DNA from: Xanthocytophaga flava
GTDB lineage: Bacteria > Bacteroidota > Bacteroidia > Cytophagales > 172606-1
DNA: 64,000 nucleotides
NCBI GenBank assembly: GCA_030068525.1
Contig: JASJOS010000001.1
Span: 1-64,000 of the forward strand
Direction: 5' to 3'
The position numbers and the translations under genes were made by a program. Shown piece after piece: positions 1 to 9,012 of this stretch. The notes under the pieces are model-generated. The model saw only the letters and a program-made list of their open reading frames with translations, was not told the DNA's origin and searched no databases. How positions within the stretch are numbered: position 1 is the stretch's first letter; each line of letters starts with the position of its first letter.

Positions 1-2168
1 CGATTTCTTTTTTTGTTTTTTCTTTGATGAAGGCATTGGCTAGTTGTTTTTTTGGAGTTTGGTCACGACAAAAATTCAACTTTTTTCAATGCCTTTTTTT
101 GTTTCCAGATATTTTAAGACAGCTTCTAAGAGAACTACAATCTCAGTTTGATTCAGATTTGTGTGTTACGTTTCTGTCCGGTACACCTATTTCCAATAGT
201 CTGACGGAAATGTATCTGATCTTCAAATACCTCCGCCCTAAAGAATTAGAAAGGCAAAGCATTGAAAACTTTGATGGCTGGGCAGCGGTATTTGCCCGAA
301 AAACAACAGACTTCGAATTCTCTGTCACTAATGAAATCATTGCCAAAGAACGATTTCGCCATTTTATTAAAGTACCGGAATTAGCCTTGTTTTACAATGA
401 GATCACAGATTATAAAACGGCTAAACATATTGAACTGGCAAAACCTGAATTACAGGAAACGCTGATCAATATACCTCCTACTCCCGCACAGAAGGAATTT
501 ACACAAAAGCTCATGCAGTTTGCCAAAACAGGTGATGGTACGCTGATTGGCAGGTCACCACTTTCAAAACAAGAGGACAAAGGACGGATGCTCATAGCCA
601 CCAGTTACGCCAAAAAGATGGCTGCCGACATGCGTCTGATTAATGAAAGTATATATGAAGACCATCCCAATCATAAAGTAAATGTCTGTGCCAGAAAGGT
701 AGCTGAACTGTATCAACAAAGCATGCCCCACAAAGGCACACAGATTATCTTCTCGGATATTGGCACTCCCAAATCAGATGCATTCAATATCTATGATGCA
801 TTAAAACAAAAGCTAATGACTGACTTTAAAATTCCGGCCAGTCATATAAGCTTTATTCATGATTGGACTGACAAACAAAAGCCAGAGCTTTTCCAAAAAA
901 TGAATCAGGGAGAGATTCGGATTCTGATTGGAAGTACAGAAAAAGCGGGAACTGGACTCAACGTACAGGAAAGAGTGATCGCCCTGCATCATCTGGATAT
1001 TCCCTGGAAGCCATCCGAATTAGAACAACGCAATGGACGAGGAGCCAGACAGGGAAACTGGCTGGCAAGAGAACAGTATGGCAATAAGGTGCAATGTTTT
1101 GTGTATGCCGTTGAGCAGTCACTGGATAACTACAAGTTCAATCTGCTTAAAAACAAGCAGACATTCATTAGTCAGATGAAAAACTGTGAACTGAATGTAC
1201 GGACTATTGATGAGGGAGCTGTAGATGAAAAAAGTGGGATGAATTTTTCAGAATACATTGCTATCCTTTCAGGTGATACATCGCTACTTGAAAAGTCTAA
1301 ACTGGAAAAGAAGATAGCCGTTCTGGAAAGTCTGAAAGTAGCTCACTATCGTGAACAATCCAAGGCTAAAACCAAGCTGGACACTCTTATACAGGAAAAG
1401 TCTGTTACAGGTAAAATTCTAAACTACTTAAAGGAAGATTCCAGTTGGTATCATAGCCAGCTTCAGTATGAAAAGGCTGGTACGAAAGCAAATCCTATTC
1501 ATCTGAAAGGATTTGCAGTCAATGAGCCAGAAACAATTGGAAAATATCTCATCCAGATACACAATAACTGGGATCAGGAGCAAACAGGCAAAATTGGAAC
1601 GCTCTATGGATTTGATCTCTACATTAAACGAGAAAGAGAAGATCAATGGGATACGAATCAGCTTGTAGAAAGCTACATCAATAGTTTTTATGCTCAACGG
1701 GTAGGAAGCGAGATCCAGTATACGTTTAATCAGGGTCAGCCGAATAAAGATAATCCCAAACTGGCAGCCCGTCACTTTTTGAATGCAATAGATCGGGTTG
1801 ATTCCCTCCACGCAAAGTATCAAAAGGACTTGGAAGAGCTAAAAGCCAATCAATCTATACTTACAGAACTCACTTGCAAACCATTTGATAAGGAGACAGA
1901 ACTTATTCAAATGAAAAATGATCTGGCAAGAATCGAACGAGAAATTACCCTAAAGATCCAACACAACCAGCTTAAGCAGACCGAGCAAACTGAACAGAAG
2001 AATATCGCAGTAACAGAGAAAAACATCCAACCCGTTTTTCCAAGTATCTGCCAGTATGTTACCCAACCGTTGTTGAAGGTCATTACTCGCAATACAAAGA
2101 CCACAACTAAATCAGATATATGTAAGCCTTCGCCTATGGTAAAGCGCCATCTGAGAGCTAAACTTTAA
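1..2168 (+). CDS. SF2/SNF2-like helicase C-terminal part of a conjugative-element helicase/methylase protein (partial)
   Basis: This is the C-terminal part of the very large helicase (often helicase plus DNA methylase) carried by Bacteroidota conjugative elements. The motif [13 protein letters not shown] (about 168-206) is the motif III region. [13 protein letters not shown] (about 925-966) is motif V, and [11 protein letters not shown] (about 1022-1056) is the motif VI arginine finger region. A long coiled-coil-like tail follows. The frame is open to the left edge, so the true start is outside. The first 110 bases translate into Phe/Leu-rich sequence unlike the family, so a rearrangement or frameshift there is possible. 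It ends 12 bases before the DUF4133 gene, suggesting cotranscription. Its exact role in transfer is not known. Confidence 0.75.
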   Translation, partial: ISFFVFSLMKALASCFFGVWSRQKFNFFQCLFLFPDILRQLLRELQSQFDSDLCVTFLSGTPISNSLTEMYLIFKYLRPKELERQSIENFDGWAAVFARKTTDFEFSVTNEIIAKERFRHFIKVPELALFYNEITDYKTAKHIELAKPELQETLINIPPTPAQKEFTQKLMQFAKTGDGTLIGRSPLSKQEDKGRMLIATSYAKKMAADMRLINESIYEDHPNHKVNVCARKVAELYQQSMPHKGTQIIFSDIGTPKSDAFNIYDALKQKLMTDFKIPASHISFIHDWTDKQKPELFQKMNQGEIRILIGSTEKAGTGLNVQERVIALHHLDIPWKPSELEQRNGRGARQGNWLAREQYGNKVQCFVYAVEQSLDNYKFNLLKNKQTFISQMKNCELNVRTIDEGAVDEKSGMNFSEYIAILSGDTSLLEKSKLEKKIAVLESLKVAHYREQSKAKTKLDTLIQEKSVTGKILNYLKEDSSWYHSQLQYEKAGTKANPIHLKGFAVNEPETIGKYLIQIHNNWDQEQTGKIGTLYGFDLYIKREREDQWDTNQLVESYINSFYAQRVGSEIQYTFNQGQPNKDNPKLAARHFLNAIDRVDSLHAKYQKDLEELKANQSILTELTCKPFDKETELIQMKNDLARIEREITLKIQHNQLKQTEQTEQKNIAVTEKNIQPVFPSICQYVTQPLLKVITRNTKTTTKSDICKPSPMVKRHLRAKL

Positions 2169-2180
2169 CTATATACTTCT

Positions 2181-2507
2181 ATGACTAACAGCGTCTATAC
2201 AATCAACAAAGGCATCAATAAAAGCATTGAATTCAAAGGCCTCAAAGCTCAATACATCTGGTATCTGGGAGCAGGTATTGTTGCTTTACTGGTTCTATAT
2301 GCCCTTTTCTACTTTGTAGGCTTGAATACGTTCATCAGCCTAGGTATCATTCTGATTTTGGGAGCAGGTATAACGTTTCAGATTTATAAACTCAGCAATA
2401 CCTATGGCGAATATGGTCTAATGAAAAAGATTGCCAGACGACAAGTTACTAATGTTATAAAATCCTATAACCGGGACATATTTCTCCTCAAAAAAGCCAA
2501 GAATTAG
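2181..2507 (+). CDS. traF: Conjugative transposon protein, DUF4133 family (TraF of CTnDOT type)
   Basis: A 108-residue inner-membrane protein with two predicted membrane helices (about residues 28-48 and 52-72) and the family's N-terminal pattern of INKGINK followed by EFKGLKAQYIWY. DUF4133 proteins are the VirB3-like small components encoded just upstream of the VirB4-type ATPase in Bacteroidota elements, as here. The usual preceding DUF4134 gene (TraE, VirB2-like) is absent: the helicase gene ends only 12 bases upstream. The family is clear from the sequence. The VirB3-like role comes from family knowledge. Confidence 0.85.
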   Translation: MTNSVYTINKGINKSIEFKGLKAQYIWYLGAGIVALLVLYALFYFVGLNTFISLGIILILGAGITFQIYKLSNTYGEYGLMKKIARRQVTNVIKSYNRDIFLLKKAKN

Positions 2508-2577
2508 TAAAACAATAATCCTAAAGATTATCTCTCTCAACTATACTACTTCCTAACTCCTTTCAACTCGTATCAAG

Positions 2578-5043
2578 ATGGAAAAAGTGCTGCAGGATAT
2601 ATTTCCCATTATGGGCATTGAACATGACTGTTTATTGTCCAAACAAGGCGATGTCACGCTGGTATTTCAGGCAGAACTTCCTGAAATATTTACGCTCTCA
2701 AACCAGGAGTATGAAGCCTTTCACCAAATCTGGATCAAAGCCATTAAAGTATTGCCTCGCTTTTCTGTCTTTCACAAACAAGATTGGTTTTTAGAAACAC
2801 AGTACAAACCTGACTTTACTCAAACTGACAATAGCTTTCTATCCCATAGTAGTGAACGCTTTTTCAATGAACGTCCCTTTCTGGAACACCAATGTTATAT
2901 TATGCTGACCAAAAAGCCAGCTGGTAGAAAAACAAGCAGTTCACTATTTTCCAATCTGATCCGTAGTTCTATTGTCCCACAAGAAGTGTTAAAGTCTCAA
3001 ATGCTCCAGGACTTTCTGGATACTGCAGGGCAGTTTAAACGCATTCTGGAAGACAGTGGCTTTGTCAAGCTGAAACGCCTTACCGAGCAAGAGTTAGTAA
3101 GTCAACAAAGTAAAATGGGCTTAGTAGAACGGTATTGCTATTTGTCTACCCAAACAAGCTCACCACTTTATAAGGACATTCATTTTGAAGAAGATATCCA
3201 GGTTGGAGATCAACATTGTCAGGTATACACGCTTGCAGAAGCTGAGGATCTACCAGCCTTGTGTGGCTCACGAATCAATTATGATCGGTATTCTACAGAT
3301 AAAACCAAATTCTCTGTAGGGTTTGCTTCTACGCTGGGTCAGCTTTTACCCTGTAATCATATCTACAACCAATATATCTTCGTAGAAGATTCACAGAAAA
3401 CCATCCAGAAGTTAGAATCCAAACGGTTACGCTTACAATCTCTTTCGGCCTACTCCCGTGAAAATATGCTTGCGCGTGATGCGACCAATGCCTTCTTAAA
3501 TGAAGCTATCAGCGAACAACGTCTACCAGTAAAGGCTCACTTTAATATACTAGTCTGGACGGATAGTAAATCCAAACTAAAGGATCTGAAAAATATGGTT
3601 TCTTCTGCACTTGCTCAAATGGATGCAGTAGCTAAACAGGAAACTGTCGGTGCTCCTCAAATCTTTTGGGCAGGCATGCCAGGTAACGAAGCCGACTTTC
3701 CAAGCAACGATACCTTTGACACCTTTGCTGAACAAGCAACCTGCTTTTTAAATCTGGAAACAGGGTATCGATCATCGGTGAGTCCGGTAGGTATTCGGTT
3801 AGGAGATCGCCTAACAGGCAAGCCTGTCCATGTAGACATCAGTGACGAACCAGTCAAACAAGGTATCTGTACCAATCGCAATAAATTCATCTTGGGTCCT
3901 TCTGGAAGTGGAAAGTCTTTCTTTACCAATCATATGGTACGGAGTTACTATGAACAGGGGACTCACATTGTACTGGTGGATGTAGGTCATAGCTACAAAG
4001 GATTGTGTGACATGGTAAAGGGATACTACTTTACCTATGATGAAAAGAATCCTATCCGTTTCAATCCCTTTTTTATTGGGGAAGAAGACAAACTGGACAC
4101 AGAGAAAAAAGAGAGTATCAAAACCCTGCTGTTAGCGCTCTGGAAGAAGGACAATGAAACCTTCAACCGCTCGGAATATGTAGCCCTGTCCAATGCATTG
4201 CAACTCTATTATGAGAAACTAGAGGCTACTCCTACCCTATTTGCCTGTTTTAATAGCTTCTATGAATTTCTGCGGGATGAGTTTGTAACAATCCTCAGCA
4301 ATGATAAAGTAAAAGAAAAGGATTTTGATGTCGACAACTTTCTGTATGTACTCCGACCCTATTACCAGGGAGGTGAGTTTGACTTCTTGTTGAATGCTAC
4401 CGAAAACCTGCATATGCTGACCGAACGGTTCATTGTCTTTGAACTGGATAACATCAAAGATCACCCCATCCTGTTTCCAGTTGTGACCATCATTATCATG
4501 GAAGTCTTTATCTCCAAAATGCGTAAGCTAAAAGGGATTCGCAAAATGATCCTCATTGAAGAAGCCTGGAAAGCCATTGCCAGAGAAGGGATGGCAGAGT
4601 ATATCAAATACCTGTTTAAGACAGTTCGTAAATTTTATGGAGAAGCCATTGTGGTCACACAGGAAGTGGAGGATATCATTAGTTCACCCGTAGTTAAACA
4701 AGCTATCATCAATAACAGTGATTGCAAAATCCTACTGGATCAAAGCAAATACCAAAATAAGTTTGACCAAATACAAGAACTATTGGGACTAACTGAGAAA
4801 GAAAAGGCCTTGGTCTTATCTGTTAATAAAGCCAATGATCCATCCCGGAAATACAAGGAGGTTTTTATCTCTCTGGGCGGTATGGTTTCAAAGGTCTATC
4901 GCACAGAGGTATCGCTGGAAGAATACTTTGCCTACACTACAGAAGAAACCGAAAAGATGAAAGTTCTCCAGTATGCCAAAAAATGTGGAAGTATACAAAA
5001 AGGCATTGCTGCTCTGGTCAATGATATAAAAACAAAAGCCTAA
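2578..5043 (+). CDS. traG: TraG family conjugative transposon ATPase (VirB4-like)
   Basis: This 821-residue protein is the energising ATPase of the type IV secretion channel, expected at the cytoplasmic face of the inner membrane. Walker A is GPSGSGKS at about residues 440-447. Walker B is MILIEEAW at about 657-664, just before a FGEAIVVTQE stretch typical of VirB4/TraG. The N-terminal 400 residues match the TraG/VirB4 N-domain in layout. The length is normal for the family, so the gene looks intact. It lies between DUF4133 and the TraI genes, the standard order. The 70-base spacer before it shows no strong ribosome-binding site, as is usual in Bacteroidota. Confidence 0.93.
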   Translation: MEKVLQDIFPIMGIEHDCLLSKQGDVTLVFQAELPEIFTLSNQEYEAFHQIWIKAIKVLPRFSVFHKQDWFLETQYKPDFTQTDNSFLSHSSERFFNERPFLEHQCYIMLTKKPAGRKTSSSLFSNLIRSSIVPQEVLKSQMLQDFLDTAGQFKRILEDSGFVKLKRLTEQELVSQQSKMGLVERYCYLSTQTSSPLYKDIHFEEDIQVGDQHCQVYTLAEAEDLPALCGSRINYDRYSTDKTKFSVGFASTLGQLLPCNHIYNQYIFVEDSQKTIQKLESKRLRLQSLSAYSRENMLARDATNAFLNEAISEQRLPVKAHFNILVWTDSKSKLKDLKNMVSSALAQMDAVAKQETVGAPQIFWAGMPGNEADFPSNDTFDTFAEQATCFLNLETGYRSSVSPVGIRLGDRLTGKPVHVDISDEPVKQGICTNRNKFILGPSGSGKSFFTNHMVRSYYEQGTHIVLVDVGHSYKGLCDMVKGYYFTYDEKNPIRFNPFFIGEEDKLDTEKKESIKTLLLALWKKDNETFNRSEYVALSNALQLYYEKLEATPTLFACFNSFYEFLRDEFVTILSNDKVKEKDFDVDNFLYVLRPYYQGGEFDFLLNATENLHMLTERFIVFELDNIKDHPILFPVVTIIIMEVFISKMRKLKGIRKMILIEEAWKAIAREGMAEYIKYLFKTVRKFYGEAIVVTQEVEDIISSPVVKQAIINNSDCKILLDQSKYQNKFDQIQELLGLTEKEKALVLSVNKANDPSRKYKEVFISLGGMVSKVYRTEVSLEEYFAYTTEETEKMKVLQYAKKCGSIQKGIAALVNDIKTKA

Positions 5044-5073
5044 AACTGAACCACAAACGTAAATCGTACTGAG

Positions 5074-5748
5074 ATGAAGAAAGCATTTATTCTAACCACT
5101 CTGGCAATGGGTTTATTTCTGGTACCCATTCAACAGACGAAGGCACTTGGCATTGCAGCCATTATTAAAGCAGCCGTTGTGAAAGTAATCAAGGCAGTCG
5201 ATCTAAAAATCCAACGACAACAGAATAAAGTCATCTGGTTGCAGAATGCCCAGAAGACGCTGGAAAATACGATGTCTAAACTCAAACTGGATCAGATATC
5301 GGAGTGGGTAGAAAAACAACGTAGTATCTATAAACAATATTATGATGAGCTGGCAAAAGTCAAAGCACTTATCACCTACTACCAGCGAATTAAAGATATA
5401 AGTCAAAAACAAATACGTCTGGTCAATGAGTACAAACGAGCGTGGCGATTATTTCAACAGGATAAACATTTCTCTCCTGGCGAACTAGACTATATGTCTA
5501 AAGTCTATACAGGTATTCTGGAAGAAAGTGCAAACAATATGGATCAGATCCTTTTGATTACACAATCGCTGACAACCAAAATGACCGATGCCCAACGGCT
5601 CAAAATCATCCATGCGGCAGCTGACCAGGTAGAAAGTAATTATTATGATCTGGTCGAATTCAATACTCAGAATCAGATGCTCAGTTTGCAACGATCCAAA
5701 GGCCAACAAGATATTGAGGTAACTCGCAAATTGTATGGCTTACAATAG
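5074..5748 (+). CDS. traI: Conjugal transfer protein TraI (Bacteroidota type), copy 1
   Basis: A 224-residue exported protein with a signal peptide (about residues 1-24, ending near TKALG) and a mostly alpha-helical, charged body. Bacteroidota TraI is unrelated to the F-plasmid TraI relaxase. It is a periplasmic accessory protein of the transfer channel. The order TraG-TraI-TraJ is standard. The C-terminal half, from the SPGELDYMSKVY segment to the RKLYGLQ end, is alignable by eye with the next two genes, so this is the first of three tandem paralogs. The start follows TraG by 30 bases. The biochemical function of the family is unknown. Confidence 0.75.
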   Translation: MKKAFILTTLAMGLFLVPIQQTKALGIAAIIKAAVVKVIKAVDLKIQRQQNKVIWLQNAQKTLENTMSKLKLDQISEWVEKQRSIYKQYYDELAKVKALITYYQRIKDISQKQIRLVNEYKRAWRLFQQDKHFSPGELDYMSKVYTGILEESANNMDQILLITQSLTTKMTDAQRLKIIHAAADQVESNYYDLVEFNTQNQMLSLQRSKGQQDIEVTRKLYGLQ

Positions 5749-5780
5749 TTCAAGGCTGTTTTATCTCATAAATCAATTAT

Positions 5781-6431
5781 ATGAAAAAACTATGTATACT
5801 AATTGGCTTCTTTTCTGTCTTTACCACTACAATTTATTCCCAGAATGTTAAAGAGTGGCTACAGCAGAAAAAAACTCAGAAAGAATATTTGCTCAAACAA
5901 ATAGCTGCCTTACAGGTCTATATCAAGTTTTTAAAGAAGGGATATTCTATTACCAAAGATGGTCTTACGTTTATTGGGGATATCAAAGACAAAGAGTTCT
6001 CTTTACACAAAAACTACTTTCAAAGCCTGGATGATGTTAATCCTACTATTCAAAAATATAGTAAGGTATCTGCCATACTCCAGTTGCATGTAGTCATTAA
6101 AGGAACTTGTAAAAAGGATAGTAAGCAGATTAAATCCAGTCAGGTCTTAACCTCTGATGAAATAAGTTATATTCAGCGAGTACATGAAAGATTGTTATCT
6201 GAATGTCAGCAGACAATAGATCACCTGTCTGCTCTGACAACAAGTAATACACTTTCCATGAATGACGCAAATCGGTTGAGTCGGATAGATGATCTATATA
6301 TCCAGATGCAGGATCACTATACTTTCCTTAAACACTTTCATAGTGAAACGATGATTCTTATTGCCTCTCGCATCCGGTCGCAAAAAGATACACAAACCAG
6401 TCACACGTTGAATGGCGCTTCAACACAATAG
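5781..6431 (+). CDS. TraI-like periplasmic conjugation protein, copy 2
   Basis: A 216-residue protein with a signal peptide (MKKLCILIGFF up to about residue 20) and a helical body. It shares with the next gene the KKGYSI/KKGYEI segment, the LH-N/V-F-L-V-P-KY-KV segment and the MNDANRLSRID / MSDEERLGAID segment. Such proteins in Bacteroidota elements are commonly annotated as TraI-like or TerB-like proteins, but I see no TerB metal-binding residues and do not support a tellurite role. It begins 32 bases after copy 1. Compared with its neighbours it is more diverged in the middle (a KKDSKQIKSS segment), so it may be under relaxed constraint. Confidence 0.65.
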   Translation: MKKLCILIGFFSVFTTTIYSQNVKEWLQQKKTQKEYLLKQIAALQVYIKFLKKGYSITKDGLTFIGDIKDKEFSLHKNYFQSLDDVNPTIQKYSKVSAILQLHVVIKGTCKKDSKQIKSSQVLTSDEISYIQRVHERLLSECQQTIDHLSALTTSNTLSMNDANRLSRIDDLYIQMQDHYTFLKHFHSETMILIASRIRSQKDTQTSHTLNGASTQ

Positions 6432-6447
6432 AAAATGAACTACAACT

Positions 6448-7080
6448 ATGAAAAAGCTATGTATACTTCTTCTTTTATTGCATGCAACCACTACGACTAA
6501 AGTACAGGCGCAGGAACAGGAGATTCAGCAACTACTATTGAATATAGGCAAGCTCGCTCAGTTCAAGCAAATCCTTAAAGATCTGAAAAAAGGCTATGAG
6601 ATTATTTACAAAGGCTATACTACTATCAAAGGCATCTCTGAAGGCAATTTCAAACTGCACCATGTATTTTTGGATGGCTTATGGCAGGTTAGTCCAGAGG
6701 TGAAGAAATACAAAAGGGTAAAAGACATTATTAACTACCAGTTGCTACTGGTAAAGGAATATAAACTTGCTTACAACCGATTTCGAAAGGATAACAATTT
6801 CACACCGGAAGAAATTAATTATCTGGGCTCTGTCTACGAGCAACTCTTCAAACAAAGCCTTACCCATCTGGATGAATTAACTACAGTAGTCACAGCCAAC
6901 AAACTACGCATGAGTGATGAAGAGCGACTCGGGGCTATTGATCAGATCTACTCACATATGCAGGATAAACTTCTTTTCCTTCGGGAGTTCAATAATAGCA
7001 CAACCCTTCTGGCTATTCAACGGACACATCAGCGCAACAACAATCAAACATTAGAAAACTTATACGGCATAGCTCAATAG
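6448..7080 (+). CDS. TraI-like periplasmic conjugation protein, copy 3
   Basis: A 210-residue exported helical protein with a signal peptide ending near VQAQEQE (about residue 22). It is the closest relative of the preceding gene: both begin MKKLCIL and share the motif order listed there. It ends NLYGIAQ, like the KLYGLQ end of copy 1. It lies 16 bases after copy 2 and 15 bases before TraJ, clearly within the same transcript. The retention of three paralogs suggests a structural role, perhaps as subunits of a periplasmic assembly, but that is an inference. Confidence 0.7.
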   Translation: MKKLCILLLLLHATTTTKVQAQEQEIQQLLLNIGKLAQFKQILKDLKKGYEIIYKGYTTIKGISEGNFKLHHVFLDGLWQVSPEVKKYKRVKDIINYQLLLVKEYKLAYNRFRKDNNFTPEEINYLGSVYEQLFKQSLTHLDELTTVVTANKLRMSDEERLGAIDQIYSHMQDKLLFLREFNNSTTLLAIQRTHQRNNNQTLENLYGIAQ

Positions 7081-7095
7081 CTTACTCTACTAACT

Positions 7096-8304
7096 ATGAA
7101 AACCTGGATAAAAATCACGTTACCCGTGATCATGGGACTGCTTTTGCCTCAGCTGAGCTGGGCACAAACAACTGCCCAGCAGATGAATGGCTTACAACCC
7201 ATACTGGAACAATTGTATAACGAGATGATGCCTCTGTGCAGCAAGCTTATCAGTGTTGCCCAAGGGATCGCAGGATTTGCAGCACTCTTCTACATTGCAG
7301 CTCGGGTATGGCGACATATGGCCAATGCCGAACCGATTGACTTTTATCCACTCTTACGTCCTTTTGCACTTGGTTTTTGTATTGCCCTCTTTCCATCTGT
7401 ACTAGATGTAGTCAATGGAGTTCTCAAACCTACTGTCACAGCAACCAGTTCTATGGTCAAAGGATCCAATCAATCCATTGCGCTACTACTAAAACAAAAG
7501 GAAGCAGCTATCAAACAAACCAATACCTGGCAAATGTATGTAGGCCATTCAGGAAACGGGGATAGAGATCGTTGGTATAAATACACACATGAAGGGAGTG
7601 ATCCCTCTACTGAAAGCACTCTGGAAAGTCTAGGCAATGATATCAAATTTGCTATGGCCAAAGCCTCTTATAGCTTTCGTAATTCCATCAAAGAATGGAT
7701 GAGTCAGGTACTCGAACTCCTATTTGAAGCAGCAGCCCTTTGCCTGAATACCCTTCGCACCTTTCAACTCATTGTACTAGCGATTCTGGGGCCTCTTGTT
7801 TTTGGGGTAGCTGTTTTTGATGGTTTTACACATACACTCACTGTTTGGCTAGCTCGTTACATTAATATCTATCTCTGGCTACCCGTTGCCAATATTTTCG
7901 GAAGTATCATTGGCAAAATCCAGGAGCAAATGCTTAAACTGGATATCAATCAGATCCATACAGGGGGTGATACGTTCTTCAGTCCTACCGATACAGCGTA
8001 TCTGATCTTTCTGATCATTGGTATAGTTGGCTACTTCACAGTTCCCTCTGTTGCCAGTTATATTGTACATGCAGGTGGAGGTAATGCACTCGTACAGAAA
8101 GTTACCACTCTTTTTGGTCATTCTTCGCGCGGAGTAGTTAATACAGCAGCCTCTGGTGTAGGAATGGTTAGAGATGCGATGGGAAGCTCCTCTTCTCAAA
8201 TGTCGCAGAGCATGGAAAGCCATCATTCTTCATCCCCCTATTTCAAAGATAAACCCGAACCTTCTTCCAATTATATGGAAAGTAAGCTTAAAGGAAACGC
8301 CTGA
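7096..8304 (+). CDS. traJ: Conjugative transposon protein TraJ (VirB6/TrbL-like channel protein)
   Basis: A 402-residue polytopic inner-membrane protein with a signal peptide (about residues 1-24, ending SWAQ) and several hydrophobic helices. Examples are AQGIAGFAALFYIAARVW (about 55-75), LRTFQLIVLAILGPLVFGVAVFDGF (about 218-242) and AYLIFLIIGIVGYFTVP (about 300-316). The Ser-rich C-terminus is cytoplasmic or periplasmic and low in complexity. TraJ is the VirB6-like inner-membrane pore component of Bacteroidota conjugation systems. Its position before TraK is standard and its length is normal for the family. Confidence 0.88.
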   Translation: MKTWIKITLPVIMGLLLPQLSWAQTTAQQMNGLQPILEQLYNEMMPLCSKLISVAQGIAGFAALFYIAARVWRHMANAEPIDFYPLLRPFALGFCIALFPSVLDVVNGVLKPTVTATSSMVKGSNQSIALLLKQKEAAIKQTNTWQMYVGHSGNGDRDRWYKYTHEGSDPSTESTLESLGNDIKFAMAKASYSFRNSIKEWMSQVLELLFEAAALCLNTLRTFQLIVLAILGPLVFGVAVFDGFTHTLTVWLARYINIYLWLPVANIFGSIIGKIQEQMLKLDINQIHTGGDTFFSPTDTAYLIFLIIGIVGYFTVPSVASYIVHAGGGNALVQKVTTLFGHSSRGVVNTAASGVGMVRDAMGSSSSQMSQSMESHHSSSPYFKDKPEPSSNYMESKLKGNA

Positions 8305-8331
8305 TCCACCCTTACAACCTATTTCAACGCT

Positions 8332-8949
8332 ATGTTTACAAAAATCAAACACATTGATACGGCCTTTCAGTATGTCCGTGGTTTTACCCTTCTGGTTATT
8401 CTGGCTTGTCTGCTTATCGTCTGTTTTGCCTTGTATAAGAGTTATCAGCTTGTCAAAACCATGCAAAGCCGGATTTACATTTTAGCGGATGGGAAAGTCC
8501 TGGAGGCGTATGCCTCTGACAGAAAGGATAACATTCCCGTGGAAGCCAAAGACCATATACGCAGCTTTCATCAACTTTTCTTTACACTTGATCCGGATGA
8601 TAAAGTCATTGAGGGCAACATTACTAAAGCACTCTATCTGGCAGATGGTTCTGTTAAACGGGAATACGACAACCTGAAAGAAAATGGGTATTACTCAGGC
8701 CTGATTTCCGGAAACATCAGTCAGAAGATTACTATCGATAGTATAGTGATAGATCTTGAGCAGCATCCGTATTCCTTTCATTGCTACGCTACTCAACGGT
8801 TAATACGAGCAACCAGTACAGTACATCGCAGCCTAGTCACACAAGGCGTCCTACGAAATGTTGCCCGCAGTGATAACAATCCACATGGTTTCCTAATCGA
8901 ACGCTGGAAAACACTTGAAAATAAGGACATCAAAGTCGAAAATCACTGA
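8332..8949 (+). CDS. traK: Conjugative transposon protein TraK (VirB8-like)
   Basis: A 205-residue bitopic protein with a short cytoplasmic N-terminus, one membrane helix (about residues 19-39) and a periplasmic domain of the VirB8/TraK type. The segment EAKDHIRSFHQLFFTLDPDD (about 72-91) is the most recognisable family region. The ending (GFLIERWKTLENKDIKVEN) is also family-like. VirB8-type proteins bridge the inner-membrane pore and the VirB9/VirB10 core. It follows TraJ by 27 bases. The small TraL gene that often sits between TraK and TraM is not present in the 63-base gap downstream. Confidence 0.9.
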   Translation: MFTKIKHIDTAFQYVRGFTLLVILACLLIVCFALYKSYQLVKTMQSRIYILADGKVLEAYASDRKDNIPVEAKDHIRSFHQLFFTLDPDDKVIEGNITKALYLADGSVKREYDNLKENGYYSGLISGNISQKITIDSIVIDLEQHPYSFHCYATQRLIRATSTVHRSLVTQGVLRNVARSDNNPHGFLIERWKTLENKDIKVENH

Positions 8950-9012
8950 TGGTCTCCCATCAGCTTATCAAACAACTCTCTATTCCCTATAATCCTTTAA
9001 CCTAGTAACGCT

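Noticed and set aside
5781-7080. Annotation of the two TraI-like genes as TerB tellurite-resistance proteins
   Set aside because: No TerB metal-binding acidic motif is visible; the similarity is to the TraI paralog in front of them.
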